Below are positions 27,202 through 35,710 of a DNA stretch of 64,000 bases, in pieces; positions within the stretch are counted from its first letter, which is position 1, and every line of letters begins with the position of its first letter. The position numbers and the translations under genes are program-made. Source of the stretch: Flavobacterium chungbukense (GTDB lineage Bacteria; Bacteroidota; Bacteroidia; Flavobacteriales; Flavobacteriaceae); assembly GCF_020805785.1 (NCBI RefSeq), contig NZ_JAJGZV010000001.1, positions 620,001 through 684,000 on the forward strand, read 5' to 3'. The notes beneath the pieces are model-generated. The model ran no database searches, was not told the origin of the DNA, and saw nothing but the letters and a program-made list of their open reading frames with translations.

Positions 27202-27906
27202 ATGAAAGAAGACCATTTAATTTGCTATAGCTGTGTCAATGAAAATTGTTTCATTAAAAAACATCTGCATTTGGAACAAATGAAGCAATATGTTGCTAAG
27301 AAACATAGTTTTGTCTGCAAAAAATCACAGCAATTTATTACGGAAGGTGCACCGTTGCAGGGACTTTATTTTATTTGTTCAGGAAAAGTTAAAACCGTAA
27401 AAACGGGAATTAACGGACGCGAGCAAATTGTGCGATTGACGAAAAACGGGGATACAATTGGTTTTCGTGGTTTTGGAACAAGTAAACGTTATTTGATTGG
27501 CGCTTATGCTTTAGAAGATACGGTTTTGTGTAATTTCAGCAATGAAACCATGATGGAGATTTTACAGCATATTCCTGAGTTTACCTACGCTTTGATGTTG
27601 TTTTATGCTGATGAACTTAATAAAAGTGAAAATAACATTCGCAAAATTGCACATATGAATGTCCGCGAACGTGTGATTGATTTACTGCTTTATATTCATC
27701 GTAAATTTGGACAAGTTAATGGTTTGATTGATATTGAGCTTTCGCGAAAAGAAATCGCAGATTTCGCTGGAACTACAGAAGAACAGGCTATTCGTGTTCT
27801 TTCAAGTCTTAAAAAAGGAGCATTGATCAAAACCGAAGGAAAACGTGTTGGAATTTTGGGACTTTCAGAATTGAGATCTGAAATTATGGAGCATAAGTAT
27901 TTTTAA
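27202..27906 (+). CDS. Crp/Fnr-family regulator with FNR-type cluster cysteines
   Basis: A 234-residue Crp/Fnr protein. The N-terminus has C8-x2-C11-x4-C16 (CYSCVNENC), and C110 in ALEDTVLC aligns with FNR Cys122 (ALETSMVC). It therefore has the four ligands for an oxygen-labile [4Fe-4S] cluster. The cyclic-nucleotide-like beta barrel spans about 45-130, a dimer helix about 130-160, and the HTH follows (SRKEIADFAGTTEEQAIRVL). The recognition helix keeps the Glu and Arg of the FNR E-x-x-S-R motif but has Ile in place of Ser, which fits operators of the form TGA-N6-TCA without the leading FNR TT. Such sites precede the narK operon (5706) and the porin (30883). It is divergent from nas. Sensing of oxygen or nitric oxide is inferred from the cysteines. 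Confidence 0.88.
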   Translation: MKEDHLICYSCVNENCFIKKHLHLEQMKQYVAKKHSFVCKKSQQFITEGAPLQGLYFICSGKVKTVKTGINGREQIVRLTKNGDTIGFRGFGTSKRYLIGAYALEDTVLCNFSNETMMEILQHIPEFTYALMLFYADELNKSENNIRKIAHMNVRERVIDLLLYIHRKFGQVNGLIDIELSRKEIADFAGTTEEQAIRVLSSLKKGALIKTEGKRVGILGLSELRSEIMEHKYF

Positions 27907-27931
27907 TTTAAGGTTCTAAGTTGCTTAGATG

Positions 27932-28564
27932 CTAAGATACTAAGTTTTTTTTTCTGCCTACAAATCGAATTACAGAACCCGTTCCGTTATGAAATAAACC
28001 TTCATTGAGTTCGATTTCTTTTTCTTCTAATTCGATAATTTCATAATTAGGGAAATCAGCTTTAATTTCTTCGATTGAAAATAGTGATTCAATATCTTTT
28101 GGCCCGCCGACTTTTTCGTTTTTGGTTACAAATTCTAAATGTTTTTTACTGAAAGCTTCAAAAATAATAATCCCGTTTTTTCGTAAAAGTTTGTCAAGCT
28201 GTTTGTGAATTTTAGATTTAATTGCTGCTGGAAAATGTGCGTAAATTAAAGCAATTGCGTCAAATTGCTCTTCCTGAAAATCCAGTGTTTCTAATTCACC
28301 AATTTGATAATCCAGCGAAACATGGTTAGATTCTGCAAGATTTAAAGCTTTGTTTTTTCCTTCTTCACTAATATCAAAAGCAGTAACTTTCCATCCTAAT
28401 TTTGCAGCAAAAATAGCGTTTCTTCCTTCTCCTTCGGCAGGAAAAAGAATTGAAGTTGGATTTAGTTTTTCAATTTGTTCTTTTAAGAAATTGTTGGGTT
28501 TTTCGCCGTATGCAAATTCTTCGCTTTTATAGCGATCATCCCATCTTTTAGTCCAATTATTCAT
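27932..28564 (-). CDS. SAM-dependent methyltransferase (class I)
   Basis: A 210-residue class I methyltransferase. [29 protein letters not shown] is the SAM-binding motif I region (about residues 38-66) with the acidic end of strand 2, and [12 protein letters not shown] is motif II. The N-terminus [17 protein letters not shown] resembles the tellurite-resistance/thiopurine methyltransferase-like group. The substrate is not identifiable. It starts three bases from the end of the small secreted protein gene on the same strand. Confidence 0.85.
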   Translation of the reverse strand: MNNWTKRWDDRYKSEEFAYGEKPNNFLKEQIEKLNPTSILFPAEGEGRNAIFAAKLGWKVTAFDISEEGKNKALNLAESNHVSLDYQIGELETLDFQEEQFDAIALIYAHFPAAIKSKIHKQLDKLLRKNGIIIFEAFSKKHLEFVTKNEKVGGPKDIESLFSIEEIKADFPNYEIIELEEKEIELNEGLFHNGTGSVIRFVGRKKNLVS

Positions 28565-28566
28565 GA

Positions 28567-28938
28567 TTAATCTTCGCCAATAAATTTTGTTAACCCATTT
28601 TTAATATCAACTTCAGCAAAAGAATGTTTTCCGAAAACTATGTGAAGTTTTGTATTGTCGTATTTTAGAGATCTTATTTTAGTTTCTCCAACTTGTGGTT
28701 TTCCACAAATCGAAATTACATTTGTTTGCCATATCGTTTTTTTGTTTTTATAGGCTGAAATGGTTTTCAGATTCTCTTCCACTAAATAAATAACGCCATT
28801 TTTTTCAATTCCTCTTTTCTTTGTTTCTGTTAAATATATTTCTGAATCTTTAGAAATAAGTTTTGGATCAAATGTTTGAGCGAAGTTTATTTGAGTTGAA
28901 AATAATGTTAGAATTAAGTATTTGATAATCGGTTTCAT
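28567..28938 (-). CDS. Small secreted protein, paralogue of the next gene
   Basis: A 123-residue protein with a signal peptide (cleavage near NFAQT, about residue 20). The mature part shares a clear pattern with the product of 29061-29459: [20 protein letters not shown], then [25 protein letters not shown], then [17 protein letters not shown]. The two genes are tandem duplicates. I do not recognise the family. The single conserved Cys in CGKP and the IWQTNV segment are shared. Function unknown. Confidence 0.75.
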   Translation of the reverse strand: MKPIIKYLILTLFSTQINFAQTFDPKLISKDSEIYLTETKKRGIEKNGVIYLVEENLKTISAYKNKKTIWQTNVISICGKPQVGETKIRSLKYDNTKLHIVFGKHSFAEVDIKNGLTKFIGED

Positions 28939-28990
28939 ATAACAGATAATGAAAATTCTTAATCAAATATACTTATTTAAAACAAAAAAA

Positions 28991-29018
28991 TACCCCTTCT
29001 CAAAATAGAAAAAGGGTA
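28991..29018 (-). terminator. Rho-independent terminator after the second small secreted gene
   Basis: TACCCCTTCTC and GAAAAAGGGTA form an imperfect hairpin. On the minus strand it is followed by seven T. It lies between the two paralogous genes, so they may be separate transcripts. Confidence 0.7.
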
Positions 29019-29060
29019 TTTTATAAAATGAAGATTTATTAAATCTATATATTTTTAATC

Positions 29061-29459
29061 TTATCCAACAAATTTTGTTTCACCGCTATTGATATCAATT
29101 TCTGCAAAACTATGTTTTCCGATAACGATAAGTAATTTATTTGAGTTATAACCAACATATCTAATTTCAGGTTCTCCTTTTTTTGGTTTTCCGCAAACAG
29201 AAACTACATTGGTCTGCCATTTCAATTTGCTTCTTTTGTAGGCAGAAATGGTTTGTAAATCATTTTCAACATAATAAATAATGTTGTTTTTTTTAATTCC
29301 TCTTTTTTGCGTTTTAGCAAAATTGATTTCTGAGTTTTGAGAAATTAAGGCATCATTGTATTTTTGGGCGATACCAGTTTGCGTGACCATAAAGGTCAAC
29401 ATAGATAATTTTAGAAATGGCTTCATTAGGATAGAATTTGGGGTTCGTAATCGGCTCAA
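29061..29459 (-). CDS. Small secreted protein, tandem paralogue
   Basis: A 132-residue product whose natural start may be the Met at residue 12 (MKPFLKLSMLTFMV), because a signal peptide begins there; the first 11 residues would then be leader. Cleavage is likely near GIAQK. The mature part parallels the product of 28567-28938 (SQNSEINFAKTQKRGIKKN, LQTISAYKRSKLKWQTNVVS, HSFAEIDINSGETKFVG). Family not recognised. It is located between the porin terminator and its own terminator. Confidence 0.72.
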   Translation of the reverse strand: MSRLRTPNSILMKPFLKLSMLTFMVTQTGIAQKYNDALISQNSEINFAKTQKRGIKKNNIIYYVENDLQTISAYKRSKLKWQTNVVSVCGKPKKGEPEIRYVGYNSNKLLIVIGKHSFAEIDINSGETKFVG

Positions 29460-29506
29460 ATATAATTAATTAAATCATATAATAAGTTTTTTATGTTAAA
29501 AAAAAA

Positions 29507-29534
29507 TACCCTTTTCTGAAATTAGAAAAGGGTA
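29507..29534 (-). terminator. Terminator of the porin gene
   Basis: TACCCTTTTCT, six bases, AGAAAAGGGTA is a perfect 11-bp stem. The minus strand then reads a run of T (nine A on the plus strand at 29498-29506). It lies 28 bases after the porin stop. Confidence 0.8.
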
Positions 29535-29562
29535 AAATATGAATAGTAATTTTGAAGAAAAT

Positions 29563-30831
29563 CTATTTTTTCCAGCTAAAAATTTTTGGATTAACAGAAA
29601 TCATTAACCAAGCCCAATTATTGGTATGGTTTGCATCTCCATTTTTAATAAATTCTAAAGTTTTAGAACCAAACATTTGAGAATAACCGCCTGTAACTAT
29701 AATGTCTTTTTTGAAGTTATAACCAAAAGTCGCATCAATTTCAGTTCCCAAATAAGAATCTAGTTTTTCGTTTAAAGGAGTTACAACATCAGCAGCAGAT
29801 AAAAACAGATGCGGAATCAAAGCGAATTGCCATTTGTTTACATTGTAATTTAATTTTATGAAAGCATCTTGCAAACCGACATTCTTTAAGTGATTGCCAA
29901 CATAAAAATAATCCATATAGCCATTAAAACCGTGGTTAGTTCCAAAAATTGGATTGAAAGATTTGATGACTGTACTTCCGTCATTTGAATCTTTTCCAGA
30001 AAGGAATTCATATCCTAAACCAGCTTTAAAAGATTCTGTTAATTGGTATCCAAAATTAGCGGCAGCATTCCACGCGCTTACTTGTAAATTAGTGCTTTTT
30101 CCAGTTTGTCCGTATGCCCAGAAATTAGTATCGATTTTACCTTTTTTATAAGTTAAATAGGGACCGAAAGTCTGCGTGTAATCTACTAATAATTTGTTTT
30201 CAGGATTAGGATTTGGAGCATATTCGTAACCTGTATTTAATAATAAGAAACTCAAACCAAAAGCTTCGTTAAATTGGTTATGATACCAAGCGTATTGTAA
30301 CGCTTTATAATTGGCAACGGTATAAGGAGTTTGAAATGTGTTTTCGGCATTAGAATTATACGCTCCTCCAAAATCTAACTTTTGTTTTTCAGTATGAAAA
30401 GAGACTGTTAATGCATCATGGCTTTGTGCTTGTGCCGCCCAATCTTGCTCTCCAAAAATACGCTGATTATCATAAGAAAGTACTTGGCGCCCCATTCTGG
30501 CACTCCATTTTTCGGTGAAATTATATTGCGCCCAAGCTTCGAAAACAGCAACTCCATTTTTGTCGGCAACAGCAGTCGGAGCAACATCTCCCCATGTTCG
30601 AGTATTTTGGAGCGTTAATTTTACAATTAAATCTTCTTGTTTGAAATTGATATTTAAACGAGAACGCTGCGAAATTTGAGAAGTACCTTTTTGTCCTTCC
30701 GGAAGAAGTGTTTTATAACCATTACGGTATTCAAAACGTGGCCTTATTTGTAGATTTACATCTAATTCCTGAGCCTGAATTTCAAAGCTTAGTCCTACGA
30801 TAAGTATTAAAATTAGTTTAAATTTTTTCAT
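29563..30831 (-). CDS. Alginate-export-family outer-membrane porin, probably nitrate-linked
   Basis: A 422-residue outer-membrane beta barrel. A signal peptide ends near IQAQE (about residue 21). The family pattern includes LQIRPRFEYRNGYK, GTSQISQRSRLNINFK, AWAQYNFTEKWSARMGRQVLSYDNQRIFG and a terminal NPKIFSWKK. This matches the alginate_exp porin family, whose members pass various small anions. It lies between the NarK gene and nas genes, and a perfect FNR-type operator precedes it. A role as a nitrate or nitrite channel is therefore plausible but inferred from position and regulation only. Confidence 0.8.
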   Translation of the reverse strand: MKKFKLILILIVGLSFEIQAQELDVNLQIRPRFEYRNGYKTLLPEGQKGTSQISQRSRLNINFKQEDLIVKLTLQNTRTWGDVAPTAVADKNGVAVFEAWAQYNFTEKWSARMGRQVLSYDNQRIFGEQDWAAQAQSHDALTVSFHTEKQKLDFGGAYNSNAENTFQTPYTVANYKALQYAWYHNQFNEAFGLSFLLLNTGYEYAPNPNPENKLLVDYTQTFGPYLTYKKGKIDTNFWAYGQTGKSTNLQVSAWNAAANFGYQLTESFKAGLGYEFLSGKDSNDGSTVIKSFNPIFGTNHGFNGYMDYFYVGNHLKNVGLQDAFIKLNYNVNKWQFALIPHLFLSAADVVTPLNEKLDSYLGTEIDATFGYNFKKDIIVTGGYSQMFGSKTLEFIKNGDANHTNNWAWLMISVNPKIFSWKK

Positions 30832-30856
30832 AAAATTGGTATGTTTTTATCGAGGG

Positions 30857-30904
30857 TAAATTTATAAGAAAAAGCCGTAGTTAATTATGATTTATATCAT
30901 AATT
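30857..30904 (-). promoter_or_regulatory. FNR/CRP-type operator before the porin gene
   Basis: AATTATGAT-TTAT-ATCATAATT (30883-30904) is a perfect inverted repeat with nine-base arms, containing TATGA-N6-TCATA as in the narK operator at 5706. A loose -7 element TATAAATTT lies at about 30859-30867 on the minus strand, which puts the operator centre near -41.5, the class II activator position. Confidence 0.65.
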
Positions 30905-30927
30905 TCTAATATTTTTTTAATCTTATC

Positions 30928-32412
30928 TTAATAGGCTGGCTCTAATTCAGCTTGTTTTATTTTAATCTTTTTTTCTTTAGAAAGCTGTTTTATAGTATAA
31001 TGCATCCAAACTAAACAGCCAATTGAAAAGATTAAAATAAATATCCATGAACTTGACCAGATTCCAGTTGCAGTTAATAAATATCCGAAAATAATCGGAC
31101 CGAAGAATCCTCCTAATCCCCCTATCATTCCTACCATTCCGCCCACAACGCCAACTTCATTTGGAAAATATTCCGGAATGTGTTTGTAAACTGCAGCTTT
31201 TCCGATTCCCCAAGAAATTCCGATCAAAATTACCAATACTAAAAATACCCACATATTGGCATCAAATTTAATAACGGTTACACCTTTTGCGATTAGTTCT
31301 TTTTTAGCAACACTTTGATTGTTAGCAACAACTACATCTTGCCAACTTGAAGTAGTCGGAAAAATAGCATTTTCAGTCAAGCTCGCTGTTTTTTGAGCGA
31401 TTGGATATTCTTTATCTCCGACTTTTACGGTCTTGTCATTGATTTCGTTTACAACACCTTTTTTAGCAGCCAATATTCCTGGACCAGAAGTTGTGATTTC
31501 CATTTTCGGAATCGAGAGTAATGCACTTAAAATTACAGAAGAACCCAAAACCCAGTACATCACTTTTCTAGCGCCAAATTTATCAGATAAATAACCTCCA
31601 AAAGCTCTAATTACGCCAGAAGGTAAACTGAACATGGTTGCAAATAAACCTCCCATAACTAAACTAGTTTGGTAAACATTCATAAAGTTTGGCAAAAGCC
31701 ATTGAGAATAGGCAACGAAACAGCCGAAGACTAAGAAATAATAAGCTCCAAAACGCCAAACTCTCGCTGATTTTAAAGGTGTAAGCATTTGAGAAACGGT
31801 TTTGGTATTGTTTTCGGGTTTTTTATTTTGAGTAAAAATCAAAAAAGCAATTCCAATTATCACTAAAGAAATGGCATATATAACCGGAAGGATTTTCCAT
31901 CCATTTTGCGGATCTTCAATTGAAAAATGATTTAATATAGAAGGAGCTAAAAAAGTAGTAATTGCAGCTCCTGCATTTCCCATTCCGAAAATTCCTAGAG
32001 CGCGTCCTTGCCATTCTTTTGGGTACCAGATTGAAGTGTAGCCAATTCCGACTGCAAAACTTGTTCCGACCATTCCGAAGAAGAAACTAAGTACGGCAAA
32101 CATAAAGAAGCTGTCTGCATAGGGAAGGAGGAATAATGGAATTGAACTGAGAAGCAATAAAAGAGAAAAAACATATTTTCCGCCAAATTTATCAGTTAAG
32201 ATTCCGATAGGAAGACGCATTACGGAACCTGTTAAGATTGGAATACCCAAAAGCCATCCGACTTGAATTACATCCCAATGGAAAATTCCGTTATCGACTA
32301 AAAAGGTAACTAAAACCCCATTTAAGGTCCAACAAGCAAAACACACTGTAAACGCTAATGTGTTTAAAAATAAAATTTTGTGTGATTGCGATAATGAGTT
32401 TGTATTTTTCAT
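30928..32412 (-). CDS. narK: NarK-family nitrate/nitrite transporter, paralogue of the 5800 gene
   Basis: A 494-residue MFS nitrate/nitrite porter very similar over most of its length to the protein at 5800-7275. It shares the GRALGIFGMGNAGAA signature, the second GVVGGMVGMIGGLGGFFGP signature and the N-terminal SLSQSHKILFLNTLAFTVCF. It also has the periplasmic insert between TM9 and TM10, here more diverged in sequence than the membrane core. It sits 96 bases before the porin and is preceded by the promoter palindrome and a TACGTAT 7-2-7 site, unlike its paralogue, which has an FNR-type site. This suggests it serves the assimilatory branch. Confidence 0.92.
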   Translation of the reverse strand: MKNTNSLSQSHKILFLNTLAFTVCFACWTLNGVLVTFLVDNGIFHWDVIQVGWLLGIPILTGSVMRLPIGILTDKFGGKYVFSLLLLLSSIPLFLLPYADSFFMFAVLSFFFGMVGTSFAVGIGYTSIWYPKEWQGRALGIFGMGNAGAAITTFLAPSILNHFSIEDPQNGWKILPVIYAISLVIIGIAFLIFTQNKKPENNTKTVSQMLTPLKSARVWRFGAYYFLVFGCFVAYSQWLLPNFMNVYQTSLVMGGLFATMFSLPSGVIRAFGGYLSDKFGARKVMYWVLGSSVILSALLSIPKMEITTSGPGILAAKKGVVNEINDKTVKVGDKEYPIAQKTASLTENAIFPTTSSWQDVVVANNQSVAKKELIAKGVTVIKFDANMWVFLVLVILIGISWGIGKAAVYKHIPEYFPNEVGVVGGMVGMIGGLGGFFGPIIFGYLLTATGIWSSSWIFILIFSIGCLVWMHYTIKQLSKEKKIKIKQAELEPAY

Positions 32413-32414
32413 AG

Positions 32415-32505
32415 CACTTATATTTTTATGTAAAAATAAGTACTGTAACTTAGTTAAAACCTGCTAAAACGCAGTTTTTGAAAAATAATTACGTATTTAT
32501 ACGTA
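32415..32505 (-). promoter_or_regulatory. narK promoter region with TACTTAT palindrome and 7-2-7 site
   Basis: On the minus strand CTAAGTT-ACAG-TACTTAT (complement of 32436-32453) runs into TATTTTTA, a weak -7 element (32431-32438), the same layout as at moeA and nirB. CACTTAT lies at 32415-32421. Farther upstream TACGTAT-TT-ATACGTA (32490-32505) is a perfect 7-2-7 inverted repeat, centred about 73 bases before the expected start. Confidence 0.55.
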
Positions 32506-32508
32506 TTT

Positions 32509-33168
32509 TTATATTAATGAATATTCAGTAGCCTTATTAGAAAGTTCCATTAAGTTTTTTACTTTCAATTTTTTCATCAGATTAAAACGGTGTACTTCTG
32601 CGGTACGTTTACTGATATCTAAGGCTTCGGCGATTTCTTTATTTCCTTTTCCAGATAATAAAAGGGTCAAGATTTCTTTTTCTCTTTTAGTAATCATCAT
32701 TTCTTCGCCTAAATTTTGTTTAGGTTCTTGTGATGGTGATGAATTGGTTAATTGGCCAATAAGGATTGAAGAAATATCACCGCTAAAATATTTTCCTCCA
32801 GCTGCAACACTATGAAGGGCTTTTAAGAATTCTTCTTTGCTTGAACCTTTTAATAAATAGCCGTCTGCACCCGCTTTTATGGATTTTAAAACATACTCTT
32901 CCGATTCGTGCATCGAAAGCATGATGATTTTTACGTTGTTATTTTCACTTCTAAGTTTTTCTACTACCTCAATACCAGTTAAGTTTGGCATACGAATATC
33001 TACTATAAGTAAATCTGGTTTAGTCTCTGCCACAACTTCCAATGCATCTGCACCATCAATTGCTTCGCCTGCAACCTCGATGTTTGCTTCGTTCTCTAAT
33101 AAAGATTTGATTCCGTCTCTAACAAAAACATGATCATCTGCCAGCACTACACGAATGATATTACTCAT
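32509..33168 (-). CDS. NarL/LuxR-type response regulator of the nitrate region
   Basis: A 219-residue two-component response regulator. The receiver domain (1-120) has the acidic pair D11-D12, the phosphorylation site D57 in LIVDIRMPN and the GADGYLLKGSS lysine loop. The C-terminal LuxR-type HTH (about 155-215) contains TKREKEILTLLLSGKGNKEIAEAL and SKRTAEVHRFNLMKKL. It is encoded 666 bases downstream of a NarX-like kinase on the same strand, and heptamer sites of the NarL 7-2-7 layout occur at neighbouring promoters. It is thus the best candidate for nitrate-responsive control. Divergent copies of TACGTATATT/AATATACGTA lie upstream of its own start. Confidence 0.9.
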   Translation of the reverse strand: MSNIIRVVLADDHVFVRDGIKSLLENEANIEVAGEAIDGADALEVVAETKPDLLIVDIRMPNLTGIEVVEKLRSENNNVKIIMLSMHESEEYVLKSIKAGADGYLLKGSSKEEFLKALHSVAAGGKYFSGDISSILIGQLTNSSPSQEPKQNLGEEMMITKREKEILTLLLSGKGNKEIAEALDISKRTAEVHRFNLMKKLKVKNLMELSNKATEYSLI

Positions 33169-33196
33169 AGTTTACTTAATTTTGATTCTGGATTTT

Positions 33197-33235
33197 TACG
33201 TATATTCATCTAAAAAGAAGATGCTAATATACGTA
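33197..33235. promoter_or_regulatory. Inverted TACGTAT heptamers upstream of the response regulator
   Basis: TACGTATATT (33197-33206) and AATATACGTA (33226-33235) form a perfect inverted repeat with a 19-base spacer, 29-67 bases before the response-regulator start. The heptamer TACGTAT is the same as in the 7-2-7 sites at 27106 and 32490, pointing to autoregulation. No clear -7 element was seen. Confidence 0.45.
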
Positions 33236-33834
33236 CTTTTTTTAAAAATAAATTCCAATATTAAAATTTCTAATGTTGAAAATTTAGAATTATACAAAAT
33301 TGTCAGGCTGTGCGAAGTCGAAGCACTCGCAAAGTAACTCCAAAATTTAAATAGCCAATCTTTGTAGAGCTACTTACTTGGGCTTCGACTTCGCTCAGCC
33401 TGACAAGATTAAGGTTAACTTTGAAAAAGTTTTTAAGTATAAAGTTTGTCATTTCGAGGAACGAGAAATCTCACTCGGTATTCCATAAAGATTGACAATT
33501 AGATTGTCGAGCTTTAATGCAATCTTTCCTTCGTCTAAATGACAAATTGAATCTCTTACTTCTTGTTTAATATCGATTTTCATCTGAAAACATTTGCCCG
33601 CGAGAGGGATAGGAGCAAGCTACCGAAGTAGCGCGGATAGCCCGACATCATCCCGATAAGAGGGCGAATATAGACAAAGTGAATTTGCCCTCTTATCGGG
33701 ATGGTGGCTCGCCATGATAATTAGATAATTAGTTAATGTGGCAATTAGAAAATTAGGGAATGTGCCAATTAGATAATTAGATAATTTTTTATGCACTTTA
33801 AGTAATTATCAAATTATCTAATTGACTAATTCTC
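33236..33834. repeat. Repeat-filled gap between response regulator and kinase genes
   Basis: This gene-free stretch is almost wholly repeats. 33300-33407: inverted cttcgacttcgctcagcctgacaa element. 33445-33546: imperfect gtcatttcgaggaacgagaaatctcac element. 33596-33646: cgagagggatag to ggatagcccgac element, also at 45242-45350. 33650-33702: a perfect 16-bp stem ATCCCGATAAGAGGGC / GCCCTCTTATCGGGAT with a 21-base loop. 33713-33833: iterated attagataattag units, with a complementary run near the end. No reading frame worth calling was seen. Confidence 0.7.
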
Positions 33835-35646
33835 TCATTTTAGAATGGGAATATTAAAAGTAATCCTAGTGCCTTCGCCTGGAATCGAATTGATGAAAAC
33901 GCGGCCGTTGATGTACTGGATACGCTCTTTCATGAATAGAAGTCCCATGCCAGATTCGCTGTTGCGTTTTTTGTCGACAGAATTTATGTCAAAACCTTTT
34001 CCGTTGTCGTCTACAATGATGCTCAAAAGTGTTTCGCTATGAGAAAGCCCAACAATTATATGTGAAGATTCGGCGTATTTTATGGCATTATTTATGGCTT
34101 CTTGAGTAAGACGGTAAATATTGATTTCTATTAAAGAATCTAAACGTTGGGCAAAGTCGGTTTTATTGTAAAACAGGATTTCTTTTCCGGTTAGTTTTGA
34201 AAGTTCTTGAGTTAGTTTTGCCAAGGACGAAACGATTCCGTGATCACTTAATTCTGGTGGCATTAAGTTGAAAGTTGCGGTACGAACCCCTTTGATAATA
34301 TCTAGAGAAAGTTTTTTTAAATATTCAATTTTTTGTTCTGATTTTTCTCGATCATCCAGATTGATGCTTTCTAGACTGAACTTTAAACCAGTAAGCATTT
34401 GCCCGATTCCGTCATGGATTTCTTTGGCAATTCGGTTTTGCTCGTTTTCCTGATTTTCAACAATTTTGCTGGAAATAATCTTTTGCTGATTGATTTTTTC
34501 CGTTGTGTTTTCGAGATTTAAGCGTTCTACTTCGCGCTGGGCTCTTTTTCTTTCGGTTATATTAAAACAAACGATTAAAAGTTCGAGTTCGTCTTTTTTG
34601 ATCATTACCGGAACCATCGAAAGATCTAGCCAGATTTCATGATTTTCTTTAGACAAAATTTTCATTTCGCCCTGCCAGCCACTGCGCTGCTTTTCGAAAA
34701 TCAAACGATCAAAATTGATTTGTTCTTTTTCGTCTGTAGTTAGAACTTCAGAGAATTTTTTGTTAGATGAAAACTTGGTGTAATTTAAAAGTTTAGCAAA
34801 TTTTTCTCCAATATGAATGATGGAACCGTCAGGCGCAATTCGGCAATAGAGTAAAGTATTTTCCATTGCATAATTGAGCGATTTTAATTCTTTTACGGAG
34901 TTTTCTTTAATTTCACTGATGATTTCAGTGTCGTATGCTAATTTTAAAGCTTTCTTTTCAGACGATAAAAGTTTAGCAATTAATTTCTCGATTTTCTTAT
35001 TGGTTGGTTTGAAAATAAAGAAGAATTCTAAAAGCAGCACTAAAAGAGTAAAACCAAAAATCCAATATTCGATTCGGCGTTGTTCTGTTACTTTTTCGTG
35101 TGCTTCAAGATCGTATTGCGTTACAATCTGATTCATTTTAGAAAGGAAAATACCTTCGTTTTCTAAAATTATCTGAACTAGTTTTTGATTTTCAGATGAT
35201 TGCTTTTTCTGTTTTAAATTTAGAAGAAAAGAATCGGTTGTTTGCGCTATTTTATTAAAAATCGGATTGATTTCTAAATAGAGTTTATTCAGCGTTTCGC
35301 TTTTTTCTTTTGGAAAAGCTAGGCTATCACTGCCGTTTTCTAATGCATTTTGGTTTTTTTTCCAAAGTTGTAAAATCTCTTTTAAATGTGAAGTTTTTTT
35401 GGCTGTAGCCGAATCAGAAACGTAATGTAAAATGAGTACTTCTTTTACAATTTTCTGGCTCAGCATTCTTTGTTTACCAGAAAAATTAATGATTTTAGAA
35501 TCACTTAACTGCTGATTCAGATTGTATTGTACTAAAAATTGACTAATAATTATGGTTAAGGCAATAGTAAGAAGCGCAAAAAAATACAGACGGCGTAAAT
35601 TTTTGAAAGTGATTTTTTCTGCAGCTTCCTGATTGCTTTTTTTCAT
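33835..35646 (-). CDS. NarX-like sensor histidine kinase with nitrate-type P-box
   Basis: A 603-residue membrane kinase. TM1 spans about 21-40 and TM2 about 193-212, enclosing a periplasmic helical domain. This domain begins with KIINFSGKQRMLSQKIVK (51-68), which fits the P-box pattern of nitrate/nitrite sensors and PilJ-type domains (INxxGxQRMLSQ). A PAS domain (about 260-375) follows. Then come a HisKA_3 dimerisation helix with phospho-acceptor H411 in RIAKEIHDGIGQ and an HATPase domain with NNAIKYA, DDNGKGF and SGMGLLFMKERI. HisKA_3 kinases pair with LuxR-type regulators, and one is encoded just downstream. Nitrate or nitrite sensing is inferred from the P-box and context. Confidence 0.88.
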   Translation of the reverse strand: MKKSNQEAAEKITFKNLRRLYFFALLTIALTIIISQFLVQYNLNQQLSDSKIINFSGKQRMLSQKIVKEVLILHYVSDSATAKKTSHLKEILQLWKKNQNALENGSDSLAFPKEKSETLNKLYLEINPIFNKIAQTTDSFLLNLKQKKQSSENQKLVQIILENEGIFLSKMNQIVTQYDLEAHEKVTEQRRIEYWIFGFTLLVLLLEFFFIFKPTNKKIEKLIAKLLSSEKKALKLAYDTEIISEIKENSVKELKSLNYAMENTLLYCRIAPDGSIIHIGEKFAKLLNYTKFSSNKKFSEVLTTDEKEQINFDRLIFEKQRSGWQGEMKILSKENHEIWLDLSMVPVMIKKDELELLIVCFNITERKRAQREVERLNLENTTEKINQQKIISSKIVENQENEQNRIAKEIHDGIGQMLTGLKFSLESINLDDREKSEQKIEYLKKLSLDIIKGVRTATFNLMPPELSDHGIVSSLAKLTQELSKLTGKEILFYNKTDFAQRLDSLIEINIYRLTQEAINNAIKYAESSHIIVGLSHSETLLSIIVDDNGKGFDINSVDKKRNSESGMGLLFMKERIQYINGRVFINSIPGEGTRITFNIPILK

Positions 35647-35710
35647 TCGACGATAATATTTGTCTTTCTGTAGGAAAATGGAATTCGCTTTAGGCTCATT
35701 TCATATTCTT

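Noticed and set aside
27932..28564. Thiopurine or tellurite methyltransferase as a specific name
   Set aside because: Only the general class I fold and an N-terminal resemblance are visible; the substrate cannot be read from the sequence.
33155..33337. Plus-strand 60-residue ORF opposite the response-regulator promoter
   Set aside because: It overlaps the promoter sites and a dispersed repeat and has no recognisable protein features.
33596..33833. Possible CRISPR-like array in the repeat-rich gap
   Set aside because: The repeated units are inverted, of differing families and length, and lack regular unique spacers; no cas gene is nearby.
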